DNA of 64,000 nt, taken from contig CAKVDZ010000001.1 in the NCBI GenBank assembly GCA_934728585.1, positions 186,001 through 250,000 on the forward strand, given 5' to 3'. Source of the stretch: an uncultured Candidatus Melainabacteria bacterium. Its GTDB lineage: Bacteria; Cyanobacteriota; Vampirovibrionia; Gastranaerophilales; Gastranaerophilaceae. Positions 45,242-53,327 of the stretch are shown in pieces (within the stretch, counting starts at the first letter, position 1; every line of letters starts with the position of its first letter). The position numbers and the translations under genes were made by a program. The notes under the pieces are model-generated. The model saw nothing but the letters and a program-made list of their open reading frames with translations. It searched no databases and was not told the DNA's origin.

Positions 45242-45946
45242 ATGTCAGAAGAACAAGAAAAAACAACATCTTTAGCCGAAAAAGCTGAAATTTCAAAAGA
45301 TATTGAAGAAACTCCAGTCAAAGACTCAAACGTTAAGGCACAAATTGAGGAAAAACTTGATACTAAAATCAATTCTTATGAAAAGCGACCTCAAAAGGTT
45401 GATTTAAAAGCAAATTTGCAAAACTTGTATACGCTTTTAAACACTGGACTTTTAGATAGACAGCAAGGACAAAATTTATTGAACCAGATAATTAAGGTGG
45501 CGCTGGACGGTAATACACAACAAATGTCAGAAGAAAGTCCACAACCAGAAGAAAAAGTTTTTGATAAGAAAAATGCATTAAAAGAATTTGAGAAAGAAAA
45601 TCCTGATTTCTTTAATATTGACGGACGTGATGAGATTTTAAAATACTTAAACTCCGATGAAATTCAGTTTGATAAAGATGAACTTTCTAAAATCTCAAAA
45701 ATTGTTGAGCAAGTTGAAAAATCAGCAATAGATAGATACATAAAGAAAGTAGCGCACGAAGAAAATTTAGAAAAATCAAACACGCAAGCAAAAGAAAAGT
45801 TGAAAGCAAATGCTCAAAATTCAGCAAGCGAAGTTAAAAATTTTCTACCTTTCACCCGTGAGCAAATCGGCAAAATGACAAGTGCCGAGTTTTTGAAAAA
45901 CGAAAAACTCATTATGGAACAAGTCAAAAAAGGACTAGTAAAATAG
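45242..45946 (+). CDS. Scaffolding-like phage protein
   Basis: 234 residues, charged, helical, Lys/Glu/Gln-rich, with no Cys and no globular signature: the profile of a capsid scaffold. It lies two bases after the holin-like gene and close to coat. The C-terminus (LPFTREQIGKMTSAEFLKN then EKLIMEQVKKGLVK) is a compact helical module. Scaffolds of P22 type bind coat with such a C-terminal helix pair. The same pattern, ITxEEIxxMxxEEFLxN..I..Q..G, recurs before the tails of the lipase at 53735 and, more weakly, the DUF6973 protein at 50843. Confidence 0.65.
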   Translation: MSEEQEKTTSLAEKAEISKDIEETPVKDSNVKAQIEEKLDTKINSYEKRPQKVDLKANLQNLYTLLNTGLLDRQQGQNLLNQIIKVALDGNTQQMSEESPQPEEKVFDKKNALKEFEKENPDFFNIDGRDEILKYLNSDEIQFDKDELSKISKIVEQVEKSAIDRYIKKVAHEENLEKSNTQAKEKLKANAQNSASEVKNFLPFTREQIGKMTSAEFLKNEKLIMEQVKKGLVK

Positions 45947-45959
45947 CACTTATTTTCAG

Positions 45960-45978
45960 GCGGTACGTAATGTACCGC
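45960..45978. other. Intergenic hairpin
   Basis: GCGGTAC (45960-45966) pairs with GTACCGC (45972-45978) around a 5-base loop. No T-run follows, so it is more likely an RNA-processing or stabilising structure than a terminator. Confidence 0.55.
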
Positions 45979-46008
45979 TTGGAAATTTAACAAAAGTAAG
46001 GAAACAAA

Positions 46009-46650
46009 ATGAACTATCTTGAAATTATAAACAAATGTTTGATGGAACTTAATTACAAAAGAGTTCGCACCTTTGACGAATTAATAAAAAATGACCACGC
46101 AAAAATCAAAAACATAATAAACATTATTAACGCTGAAATTTGCACTTTTGATAACTGGAATTTTTTATTAAGAAAAACAAAACTTGAATTACCCAAAAGT
46201 ACCATAGAAATAAAAAATACCGTTAACGGAAAAATAAATACACTGTATATTGATAACAAAAAACTTTCTTATACCTCGAATTTTGAAAGCTTTTTGTTAA
46301 ATAACTCTGCAAACACAGAAAAATACAGTGTTTTAAATAATAAGTTATTATTGCCAAAATATCAACAAGATAAAACAGTTGATATTATTTATTACACAAA
46401 TGATTTTGTAAAAACAGAAGATGGCATTGAAAAAGCAAGACTTGAATATGAAACTGACAAATCGCTGATTCCCGAACCATTTGTTGAGCCCTTATTGGTA
46501 TATGGAACGTGTATGAAAATGAAAGCAAATCCGCAATACAGCAAGTTTAGCTACTGGTTAAGTATGTATAAAGAAAACCTTGCATCAATGCGTTCAAAAC
46601 TTTGTACTGATGCACAACAGCACCCAAGTATCGTGATACAAAGGAATTAA
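46009..46650 (+). CDS. Head-to-tail adaptor protein (P22 gp4-like)
   Basis: 213 residues. The start MNYLEIINKCLMELNYKRV, a beta-rich middle (DIIYYTNDF) and the C-terminal helical segment VEPLLVYGTCMKMKANPQY followed by YKENLASMRSKL match the pattern of phage adaptor proteins that bind under the portal. The position beside scaffold, TerS and portal genes supports this. The sequence evidence is moderate. Ribosome site AAGGAAA. Confidence 0.6.
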   Translation: MNYLEIINKCLMELNYKRVRTFDELIKNDHAKIKNIINIINAEICTFDNWNFLLRKTKLELPKSTIEIKNTVNGKINTLYIDNKKLSYTSNFESFLLNNSANTEKYSVLNNKLLLPKYQQDKTVDIIYYTNDFVKTEDGIEKARLEYETDKSLIPEPFVEPLLVYGTCMKMKANPQYSKFSYWLSMYKENLASMRSKLCTDAQQHPSIVIQRN

Positions 46651-46664
46651 AACAACAAAAAAAA

Positions 46665-46691
46665 AATAGGCGGAACGATGTTCTGCCTATT
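46665..46691. terminator. Hairpin between adaptor and TerS genes
   Basis: Arms 46665-46676 and 46680-46691 pair over 12 positions (one G-T). The A-run on the left makes it a good minus-strand terminator, but on the plus strand the T-rich tail is poor. Confidence 0.5.
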
Positions 46692-46783
46692 AATAAGATT
46701 TTACACTAGCCGAAATATAAATAGCACAATTATAATAAGCTATTTAGGCAAAGCAGGCAAATATATTAAGAACTCTTAACATT

Positions 46784-47212
46784 ATGGAAAAATTAACTCT
46801 ACAAGAAAAGAAATTTATATCGGAATACATAAAAACTTTAGATGGCGTAAATGCATTAAAAAAAGCTGGCTACAAGGAAAAATTTTTATCTAAACTTGCT
46901 GAAAAATTACTCTCAAAAGAACATATTGTTAAGGAACTAAATTCCCAACTAAAACAACAAGTCAACACCTTGAATATTTCAAAAGGGTATGTTGTTAGAA
47001 AATTGCTTCAAATAGCAGAATTTAGCCTTGAAGAAGAAGAAATTTTGGACAAAGACGGTAATTTTACAGGCAAGAAAAAATTACGAGATACAGCTTCTGC
47101 GTTAAAAGCCATTGATAGTTTATGGAAATACTTATATGGTAAGCCCTCAGAGCAAGAGGGGGTTGAAGCTAAGATTATTACAATCAGCAACTTAAATGAC
47201 AAAAAAATTTAA
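46784..47212 (+). CDS. Terminase small subunit
   Basis: 142 residues. The N-terminal helix-turn-helix (LTLQEKKFISEYIKTLDGVNALKKAGY) matches the Terminase_2 family (quoted in part as FISEYIKTLDGVNALKKAGY). A coiled helical region and a flexible C-terminus follow. TerS recognises the phage packaging site and feeds DNA to TerL. The TerL gene lies 4.3 kb away, separated by portal and other genes, whereas the two are usually adjacent. Confidence 0.88.
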   Translation: MEKLTLQEKKFISEYIKTLDGVNALKKAGYKEKFLSKLAEKLLSKEHIVKELNSQLKQQVNTLNISKGYVVRKLLQIAEFSLEEEEILDKDGNFTGKKKLRDTASALKAIDSLWKYLYGKPSEQEGVEAKIITISNLNDKKI

Positions 47213-47224
47213 AAAGGAGTAAAA

Positions 47225-47593
47225 ATGAACAATAAAAAACAATTAATCGAAGATGCGCTTATTTCAGGCAAAAGCCTTGACGAATTAATCAAAATTAAAA
47301 TGAAAGAAGAAATGACAAACGTTTTTTCTAAAATAATTCAAAAAGCCGAAAAACACAGAATTTACGATATAAAAAAGGTTCCACAAAGTAGTATTTTTGC
47401 GAAAAATACTGTATTTAAAAAATTCAATAAAAACAATAACACAATAAGTTATATCAACGGAATTCAAGCCGAAGCACTTTTAGGACTAGATGAACATACC
47501 CGAAAGAAACTTCAAAATGGTGAAATTGAAGTGTTTTCAACAGATGACGCGTTTGTAAAATTTGAATATACTGAAATTATAATCCAACATTAA
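47225..47593 (+). CDS. Phage protein of unknown function
   Basis: 122 residues, basic, not recognised. Helical N-terminus (KQLIEDALISGKSLDELIKIKMKEEM) and a mixed C-terminus (GIQAEALLGLDEHTRKKLQ, FVKFEYTEIIIQH). Ribosome site AAAGGAG, 12 bases after TerS. The 3' end overlaps the minus-strand membrane-protein gene by 17 bases. It may be a packaging accessory by position only. Confidence 0.6.
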   Translation: MNNKKQLIEDALISGKSLDELIKIKMKEEMTNVFSKIIQKAEKHRIYDIKKVPQSSIFAKNTVFKKFNKNNNTISYINGIQAEALLGLDEHTRKKLQNGEIEVFSTDDAFVKFEYTEIIIQH

Positions 47594-48038
47594 CAAATCT
47601 TGGAATAAATTCAATTAAAAGCAAAATAAAGAATAATAAAAACGCTACAATTGCAAACATTTTTTGTATATCGCTAAACAAAAAGCCTTTTTTATTTCTT
47701 CTGTAATCTTTAATTGCTTTGTATTCCATCGCATTAGGTTGATAAGGTAGTTGTTTTTCAATTTCTTCAAGGACCTTTGAATATTTGATTTTGATAAGGC
47801 AATTGTAAGAATCAACGTTTAACCACCAAAGAGCACAACTTATTATACCTGCAAGACAGAAAACACTAGGGGCAGATACTCTGCCAATTGCAAATTTTTG
47901 AGTAATAAAAACTAAGAAAAATAATGCCAAAATCAAAACCATATAGAATTTATTTGTCATAAAAGTTCGGTCAACAAATTTTTCTTTTTGTTCTGAATAA
48001 AGTCTATACTGCGCCATTATCAATTCATCGTTACTCAT
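47577..48038 (-). CDS. Minus-strand membrane protein with own promoter (moron)
   Basis: 153 residues: a short helix (ELIMAQYRLYSEQKEKFVDRTFMTNKFY), two membrane hairpin helices (about 31-70), a cytosolic segment and a last helix (about 125-148). The YxxYxExxxxxxDRxxxTNxF start recalls a family of small membrane proteins found in prophages and mobile islands; I cannot name it firmly. It reads against the late operon, has its own ribosome site (AAGGAG) and promoter (48068-48096). It is probably expressed in the dormant state, perhaps for superinfection exclusion or immunity. Confidence 0.65.
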   Translation of the reverse strand: MSNDELIMAQYRLYSEQKEKFVDRTFMTNKFYMVLILALFFLVFITQKFAIGRVSAPSVFCLAGIISCALWWLNVDSYNCLIKIKYSKVLEEIEKQLPYQPNAMEYKAIKDYRRNKKGFLFSDIQKMFAIVAFLLFFILLLIEFIPRFVNVGL

Positions 48039-48067
48039 TAGTTTTGCTCCTTACTTAATATAGAAAC

Positions 48068-48096
48068 ATTTTATTAATAGCAAAGGTAAAAGTCAA
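48068..48096 (-). promoter_or_regulatory. Promoter of the minus-strand membrane-protein gene
   Basis: On the minus strand TTGACT (48091-48096) and TAAAAT (48068-48073) are 17 bases apart. Confidence 0.65.
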
Positions 48097-48099
48097 GAA

Positions 48100-48618
48100 A
48101 TGATTAAATTTGTAAAAATCAAAATAGATAGAAAAAGAAAAATATTTAAAAATCTGCAATTTTTAGAAGATATTTATTACCTGTATAAAAAGTATTACAA
48201 CTACTTAAGCGACGATTACGCTCATTTTGAAGACATTTTAGATGAGGTAATAAACCTAATTGAAGTAACATCGCCTTATTTTTGGGTGGTGCTTGATTGT
48301 GATAAATTTGCAGGATTTGTATTTTTAGAAAATCTTATCGGAAACAAAAATAAGCTTCACTCTGCGCAAATAACAACAGCCTTTAAGCAAGAATACTGGG
48401 GTAATTTCACGAAGAAATCAGCAAAAAAATTTATTAGATTTTGCTTCAAAAAACTGCAATTAAAAAAATTAAAAGCACTCGTTTTTAAAGAAAACTCAAA
48501 AACTGCCAAAATTTTGAAAACAGCAGGATTTAAACTAGAAGCTAATTTAAAAGCAGAAACGCTTAAAAACGGCAAATTACAAGATATTAGATTATATTCA
48601 ATAACAACAAAGAGGTAA
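48100..48618 (+). CDS. GNAT-like acetyltransferase in the packaging module
   Basis: 172 residues. FWVVLDCDKFAGFVFLENL, the acetyl-CoA region AFKQEYWGNFTKKSAKKFI and the C-terminal KALVFKENSKTAKILKTAGF fit a GNAT fold; the last is the common ENxxSxxxLxKxGF block. GNAT-type genes often stand beside portal or coat genes in podoviruses, and their target is unknown. It starts 62 bases after the divergent moron and three bases before the portal gene. Confidence 0.75.
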   Translation: MIKFVKIKIDRKRKIFKNLQFLEDIYYLYKKYYNYLSDDYAHFEDILDEVINLIEVTSPYFWVVLDCDKFAGFVFLENLIGNKNKLHSAQITTAFKQEYWGNFTKKSAKKFIRFCFKKLQLKKLKALVFKENSKTAKILKTAGFKLEANLKAETLKNGKLQDIRLYSITTKR

Positions 48619-48621
48619 AAA

Positions 48622-50289
48622 ATGACAACAAACAATAAAACTATTTCAAACAACGAATTACAATTTATACGAGAAAAAGTTGTAAGAAAATATGACGAAA
48701 TGGACGATGCTCGCCACGGTCAATTAACAGATATAAAGCTTGTTAAGAGTGCAATTTATAATAACAATATTCCATCAGTAAACGAATGGAATACAAAAAT
48801 TCAACTCCCTGATATCTATGAACTCGCTCAAACTTTAAAAGCCCATATCAGCGAAAATCTATATTCACACCCTGATTCAATGTTTGATGTTTCAGGAAAA
48901 ACCCCTCAAACTCAACTTCTTGCTAATCGACAAAAAGCTATGTTGGTAAATACTTTTGAAGAAATGCACTTGGAAGAAGAAATGGAAAAAATGATTGATT
49001 CAATTGTTGAAACTGGTGAAAGCACTATTTTTGTTGGTTGGCAAACAAAGACAAAAACAGTTCGCAGACCTCAAACAATTGAAGAACAACTTGTTAACCC
49101 TACTGAAACAGGGTTTGTTATTGAGGAAAAAGTTGTTTATGATAATGCAAAAGTTAAGTTTATCAAACCCGAAGATTTTGTTTTTGATAAAAATAACAAA
49201 GATAATTGGGATTCTTGCGCAAAAGTTTATCGAATTTATTCATCACTTCACGATATTGCATCTGATAAATCAAATAATTTGTTAACAGATGAAAAGCTTG
49301 AAAATTTAAAACAGCTTATTAGCAACAAAAAATCAAAAAATTCGACTGATAAAGCTACAGACGACAACAAATGCGAAATTTTAGAATATTGGGGTGATAT
49401 TGAACTTCAAAATGGTGATATTTTAAAAAATCAAATTATTGTTATTGCAGGGAGAAAAGAAATTATCCGAATGGAGGACAATCCGTTTGTGATTAATCCA
49501 TTTATCTACGCAAATATTATCAAAAATCCAGATACTGAACGTGGAATTTCTCCGCTTAAAGTTGCAATTATTATGAATAATATTTCATCAACAATTTTAA
49601 ACAAACAACTTGATGCTTTATCCTTAATGATGAACCCTCCTTATTTGGCACCAAAAGGTTGTTTTAAGGGGGAACAAGTCGTTAGCCCTGGAAAAATTAT
49701 TGAATATGATTCAGCTCTAATGCCACAAGCGCCAGTGCCATTAAACTTTGAAAATGCACTACACGGTTGGGATTTCTTGAATTATTTTAAAAATACAACC
49801 GAAAGCGCAACAGGAATTTTCAAAAATATGGCTGGGAATCTTCAAAATGAAGCTAGAACAGCAACAGAATTGACATATTCAGTTTCTGGTCAGACAGCTA
49901 GATTAAATATGATGTTAGATGCAATAAATCGCAAATTAATTATTCCAATGGTAGAAAAAACCGCGGAGATTATAGCAAACTTTAAACTTGGCAGAGAACT
50001 TATTTGCATAAATGAGCACGGTAATCCAATGTACATGGAGATTGACGATTCAGTTAGAAACGCTTCATACATCTATCGCTATGGTGATAGAAAAGCAACA
50101 CTAGAGAGAAAAACTCGTTCAAAAGAGTTGTTTGATGTTGTTAAATCTTTTGCAGAAGTTCCAACAGTGAACGAGCAAATTAACTGGATAGAATGCTTTA
50201 AGTTTGCACTTGAACAGTACGGAATTGAAAATGCAAATCACTTTTTATTAACACAAAATCTGTCGACAGAAATTATGCAAAACGCATAA
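48622..50289 (+). CDS. Portal protein
   Basis: 555 residues. The helical N-terminal region (LPDIYELAQTLKAHISENLY) and the central stretch ERGISPLKVAIIMNNISSTILNKQLDALSLMMNPPYLAP are typical of podoviral portals; the later ESATGIFKNMAGN..ARTATEL (with AGN, ATEL) is the stem region. Portals form the dodecamer through which TerL pumps DNA. Ribosome site AGAGG. A terminator follows. Confidence 0.9.
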   Translation: MTTNNKTISNNELQFIREKVVRKYDEMDDARHGQLTDIKLVKSAIYNNNIPSVNEWNTKIQLPDIYELAQTLKAHISENLYSHPDSMFDVSGKTPQTQLLANRQKAMLVNTFEEMHLEEEMEKMIDSIVETGESTIFVGWQTKTKTVRRPQTIEEQLVNPTETGFVIEEKVVYDNAKVKFIKPEDFVFDKNNKDNWDSCAKVYRIYSSLHDIASDKSNNLLTDEKLENLKQLISNKKSKNSTDKATDDNKCEILEYWGDIELQNGDILKNQIIVIAGRKEIIRMEDNPFVINPFIYANIIKNPDTERGISPLKVAIIMNNISSTILNKQLDALSLMMNPPYLAPKGCFKGEQVVSPGKIIEYDSALMPQAPVPLNFENALHGWDFLNYFKNTTESATGIFKNMAGNLQNEARTATELTYSVSGQTARLNMMLDAINRKLIIPMVEKTAEIIANFKLGRELICINEHGNPMYMEIDDSVRNASYIYRYGDRKATLERKTRSKELFDVVKSFAEVPTVNEQINWIECFKFALEQYGIENANHFLLTQNLSTEIMQNA

Positions 50290-50305
50290 CATATCCAACA
50301 CACAT

Positions 50306-50331
50306 AGGGAGCCTCTACCCGCTCCCTTTTT
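50306..50331 (+). terminator. Terminator after the portal gene
   Basis: AGGGAGC (50306-50312) pairs with GCTCCCT (50321-50327), followed by TTTT. It is the second strong terminator inside the phage operon. Confidence 0.85.
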
Positions 50332-50376
50332 CTTGTAAAAAACATTTTGTCATTATTCTAACGAAAGGAGCAAAAA

Positions 50377-50433
50377 ATGAATAATTCGATTGACGAATTT
50401 AACAAAGAAATGTACGCAAAAGCGTGTTTTTAA
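50377..50433 (+). pseudogene. 18-codon stub with a full ribosome site
   Basis: AAAGGAG precedes ATG 50377; the frame MNNSIDEFNKEMYAKACF then stops inside the stop codon of the minus-strand gene 50430-50813. It looks like the preserved start of a lost plus-strand gene cut off where the minus-strand cassette begins. Confidence 0.5.
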
Positions 50434-50813
50434 TCAATATTTGCACTAACATTTATTAAAAAGTTCAAAATATAAAAAAACATTAAATACAAAAGAATAA
50501 AACTGAAAAAACCTAAAACAAACATGATGTTTTTTAAAACTTTATATTTACTTACAGAAAATTCGTTATCCTTTTTAGATTTACGCAAAAATACCTCTAT
50601 TAATAATGCAATCACAAGTAAAATTGCGATAGTAATACAAATAAAATAATAAAAAAGTGAATATATAAATGGGTCAAGCATACATAGTAAACCATTACAA
50701 GTTCTTATTTTAAACAAATAAATAGCATAAAAAATATATACTACGTTTGCAAACAAAGAGAAATAACACAAAATATTAAGAGAATAATATTTACTTAGTG
50801 AAAATAACTTCAT
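50430..50813 (-). CDS. Minus-strand small membrane protein beside the DUF6973 gene
   Basis: 127 residues with three or four membrane helices and a Lys-rich loop (RKSKKDNEF), not recognised. The start chosen is ATG 50813 (MKLFSLSKYY), with a TATATT box 6 bases upstream (leaderless); the frame is open to 50831. The gene is divergent from, and next to, the DUF6973 effector-like gene. By analogy with effector/immunity pairs it may encode an immunity protein. That role is an inference from position and from the same arrangement at both lipases. Confidence 0.6.
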   Translation of the reverse strand: MKLFSLSKYYSLNILCYFSLFANVVYIFYAIYLFKIRTCNGLLCMLDPFIYSLFYYFICITIAILLVIALLIEVFLRKSKKDNEFSVSKYKVLKNIMFVLGFFSFILLYLMFFYILNFLINVSANID

Positions 50814-50819
50814 ACATAC

Positions 50820-50825
50820 AATATA
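50820..50825 (-). promoter_or_regulatory. -10 box of the minus-strand gene 50430-50813
   Basis: TATATT on the minus strand, 6 bases before the ATG, placing the transcript start at or near the start codon. Confidence 0.5.
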
Positions 50826-50842
50826 CAACAAAAGGAGAAAAT

Positions 50843-51508
50843 ATGAAAATAGACCAAAATGAATATAGAAACAAGCTAAACAATAAAATATACTCAGCTA
50901 CAAAACATTATCAAAAACAATATGAATTTAAAATAGGTACAGGTACACATGATACTTGGAATAATGAAGCAGACGCATTTAAACATGCTTTTGGCTCTGC
51001 ATATATGGCAATAAAACATACAATTCCAATTTCAAAACTTGTAGGGGATTATCACGAAAAACAGACTCAAAATAATCCTAAAGGTGAAGAAAATATGAAC
51101 AAATGGAACAATCGAGTAGGACGATTAATTGCGAAAGAAATAAGGAAAGAGTACAAAAATAAATTAAACAATATGAAGGAAGAAGAAATCAACGATATCA
51201 TAGCAAAAAAAGTTGTACAAAGAATGAAATTAGGAAAACTTATAACATCGCCAGATGATAAAAGGAAATTTACTGGTTTTGCCTCAGATATTCCTAGGGA
51301 TAAAATTTTTACATCTGAAGAAATAGAAAATTTATCTAATGATGAATTCGAAGATTGTGAAGATTTAATTAATAACCAATCAAAATCATTTGGGATACCA
51401 AACAATTTTCAAGCTGAACAAGAGGTTAAAGCTGGAAATTTAATTTGGGTTGATGCATACATTCGTGATGACGGAATAGAAGTCAACGGTTACTATAGAA
51501 GAAAATAA
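50843..51508 (+). CDS. DUF6973-like putative effector with phage tail module
   Basis: 221 residues. The core HDTWNNEADAFKHAFGSAYMA.., DYHEKQT and NKWNNRVGRLIAKEI (about residues 36-97) matches the DUF6973 pattern: D-A-F-x-H-A, H-E and the N-N-x-x-G-R block, found in putative bacterial toxins; the His/Glu/Asn residues look catalytic. The C-terminal 60 residues hold FTSEEIENLSNDEFE and GNLIWVDAYIRDDGIEVNGYY. The last is nearly identical to the tail of the lipase at 53735, also in DNA. The start is ATG 50843 with AAAGGAG; the frame is open to 50798. Confidence 0.7.
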   Translation: MKIDQNEYRNKLNNKIYSATKHYQKQYEFKIGTGTHDTWNNEADAFKHAFGSAYMAIKHTIPISKLVGDYHEKQTQNNPKGEENMNKWNNRVGRLIAKEIRKEYKNKLNNMKEEEINDIIAKKVVQRMKLGKLITSPDDKRKFTGFASDIPRDKIFTSEEIENLSNDEFEDCEDLINNQSKSFGIPNNFQAEQEVKAGNLIWVDAYIRDDGIEVNGYYRRK

Positions 51509-51543
51509 TTTATAAAAAAATACACAACCCCAAAGGAAAAACC

Positions 51544-52845
51544 ATGACAGAAAAAATTACATACACCCTTTTAAAAGCTCAAAGAAATTTTCTTGAAATT
51601 CCACACGATTACAGTATTGATATAGCTGTTTATCAAGGCGGATATGGAAGCGGAAAGACCTTTTGTGGGTCTTTACTTGGGATTTTATTATGCCTAAAGT
51701 ATCCTAAAATCAGAGGGCTTGTCGGGGCACAAACTTATACCCTTGTACGCGATACAACTTTAAAAACATATTTTGAACATCTGGACAATATGGGATTTAT
51801 AGAAGGTAAAGATTACGAATGGTCTGCAAGTTTACAAACGCTGAAATTCAAAAACAAATCAGAGATTTTATTCAAACATTTTGACGAACCAAATCAATTA
51901 AAATCTTTAAATTTAGGGTTTGTAGAGATTGAAGAAATGTCAGAAGTTCCTTATGAAACCTTCAAAATGCTTCTTGCACGTATGCGACAAAAACCTCGTG
52001 AAGACTGGAAAGATTTTAGATATAGAATTTTTGGACATACAAATCCTGAAATGGAGCGTGGTTGGATTTATAAAACATTCATAAAAAATCCACTGCCAAA
52101 TTACAGGCTAATTACAGCGCCGACAACAGAAAATATCTATCTTCCAGATGGATTTTGCGATGAGTTAAAAAAACTTTATGATGAAGATTACTATAATATC
52201 TGTGTTTTAGCTCAAAATGGTCATTATTCATCTGGTCAAGTAGTAAAAGATTTTACAGAAAAAAATATTATTGATATCAAATATCAACCAGAACTTGATA
52301 TGTATATCAGTTGCGATTTTAACGTCGACCCTATGTGCTGGGAGATTGCGCACAAAACTGAAGATAAAGTCTTTTTCTTTGATGAAATTGCTATGGAAAA
52401 TACAACTACATCAAAAGCTTGCGATGAAATTTTTAGAAGATATCCAAATCACAAGGGTAAAGTTATTATCAACGGTGATGCTTCGGGCGACAACAGAAGT
52501 TGTACGAGCGAATACACAAATTACGTCATAATTAAGAAAAAGTTTTTAGAATTTGGTTATGATGTTGAAATTAGAATAAAAGCTTTCAACCCACCAATTA
52601 AAAATAGGATTATGGCATTTAATAGCAAAATTCACAGAGCAGATGGTGAAATTGGAGTTTTTGTCAGCGAAAAATGTGAAAAACTTTTATACAACATCTA
52701 CAATTTAAAATATATCGAGGGATCTTCTCGTATAGATGTTCCAACTTATCAACAAATAAAACAATCTAAAGATCTAAAATATTTAATGCACCCACTTGAT
52801 GCTGCGTCATATCTGGTTGATTACTACTGGCCAATAAAACTTTAA
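51544..52845 (+). CDS. Terminase large subunit
   Basis: 433 residues. The ATPase domain has Walker A YQGGYGSGKT and Walker B GFVEIEEMSEV; the RNase H-like nuclease has Asp residues in YISCDFNVDPM, IINGDASGDNR and MHPLDAASYLV. TerL pumps DNA into the prohead and cuts it. It lies downstream of the portal and of the DUF6973 gene, 4.3 kb from TerS, which is unusual. Ribosome site AAAGGAAA. Confidence 0.95.
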   Translation: MTEKITYTLLKAQRNFLEIPHDYSIDIAVYQGGYGSGKTFCGSLLGILLCLKYPKIRGLVGAQTYTLVRDTTLKTYFEHLDNMGFIEGKDYEWSASLQTLKFKNKSEILFKHFDEPNQLKSLNLGFVEIEEMSEVPYETFKMLLARMRQKPREDWKDFRYRIFGHTNPEMERGWIYKTFIKNPLPNYRLITAPTTENIYLPDGFCDELKKLYDEDYYNICVLAQNGHYSSGQVVKDFTEKNIIDIKYQPELDMYISCDFNVDPMCWEIAHKTEDKVFFFDEIAMENTTTSKACDEIFRRYPNHKGKVIINGDASGDNRSCTSEYTNYVIIKKKFLEFGYDVEIRIKAFNPPIKNRIMAFNSKIHRADGEIGVFVSEKCEKLLYNIYNLKYIEGSSRIDVPTYQQIKQSKDLKYLMHPLDAASYLVDYYWPIKL

Positions 52846-52853
52846 AGAAAATC

Positions 52854-52899
52854 ACATAAATATTATACCAAAACAAGAAAGGAAATAAATTATGCAAAA
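52854..52899 (+). repeat. Lipase-leader repeat, copy 1 (diverged)
   Basis: About 46 bases similar to the two exact copies at 53256-53309 and 53696-53749, including the AAGAAAGGAAATAAATTATG ribosome site and start. Confidence 0.75.
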
Positions 52900-53258
52900 A
52901 CGACATTCACAATAACTAAATACAATATTAGAAAAAACAATATAACGAAAAAAATTATTGAAAATATTCCTAATACTTGAAGATAAAAAATGAAATTTGA
53001 ATTTAGATATCTTTCATTTTTTATTCTTTTATTAAATTTGTTTTCAAAAACACAAACTACACTGCTTATTACGCAGATAAGAATTGCTAAAATAGCAATA
53101 AAAACAGTTAACAAGCAAGCTGGAAGTATGCAATATTCGAAAAAGTTAGGAAAGATATGTATGCCAAAAGTTAGCATTAATAATAATCCGCATAGTGCTA
53201 AAAAATTGAAGCTATATCTATCTCTAAATTTAGCATTTTTAAATTTATCTAAAATCAT
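52890..53258 (-). CDS. Minus-strand small membrane protein, paralogue A
   Basis: 122 residues starting MILDKFKNAKFRDRYSFNFL, with three or four membrane helices and a basic loop (FNKRIKNERYL). The first 20 residues are almost identical to paralogue B (53318-53698), but the rest has diverged strongly. The start is ATG 53258 with TATAAT 6 bases upstream (leaderless). The frame continues upstream into the antisense of the lipase leader and is not used. It is probably an orphan immunity-type gene left after duplication; it has no intact effector directly beside it. Confidence 0.65.
   Translation of the reverse strand: MILDKFKNAKFRDRYSFNFLALCGLLLMLTFGIHIFPNFFEYCILPACLLTVFIAILAILICVISSVVCVFENKFNKRIKNERYLNSNFIFYLQVLGIFSIIFFVILFFLILYLVIVNVVFA
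52892..52915 (+). pseudogene. Seven-codon lipase start stub 1
   Basis: A complete ribosome site and ATG, then MQKRHSQ and a stop. The first residues match the start of the intact lipase (MQKNK). The frame is cut where the minus-strand gene begins. Confidence 0.55.
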
Positions 53259-53309
53259 ATAACTATTATACCCAAACCAGAAAGGAAATAAATTATGCAA
53301 AAGAATAAA
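53256..53309 (+). repeat. Lipase-leader repeat, copy 2
   Basis: 54 bases identical to 53696-53749. It contains, back to back, the minus-strand start and TATAAT of paralogue A and the plus-strand ribosome site with MQKNK. Confidence 0.9.
53265..53270 (-). promoter_or_regulatory. -10 box of paralogue A
   Basis: TATAAT on the minus strand, 6 bases before ATG 53258. Confidence 0.55.
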
Positions 53310-53327
53310 ATAAAAACTTATTGCTGA
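53295..53327 (+). pseudogene. Ten-codon lipase start stub 2
   Basis: MQKNKIKTYC then stop, behind the same leader as the intact lipase. The stop region overlaps the 3' end of paralogue B on the other strand. Confidence 0.6.
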
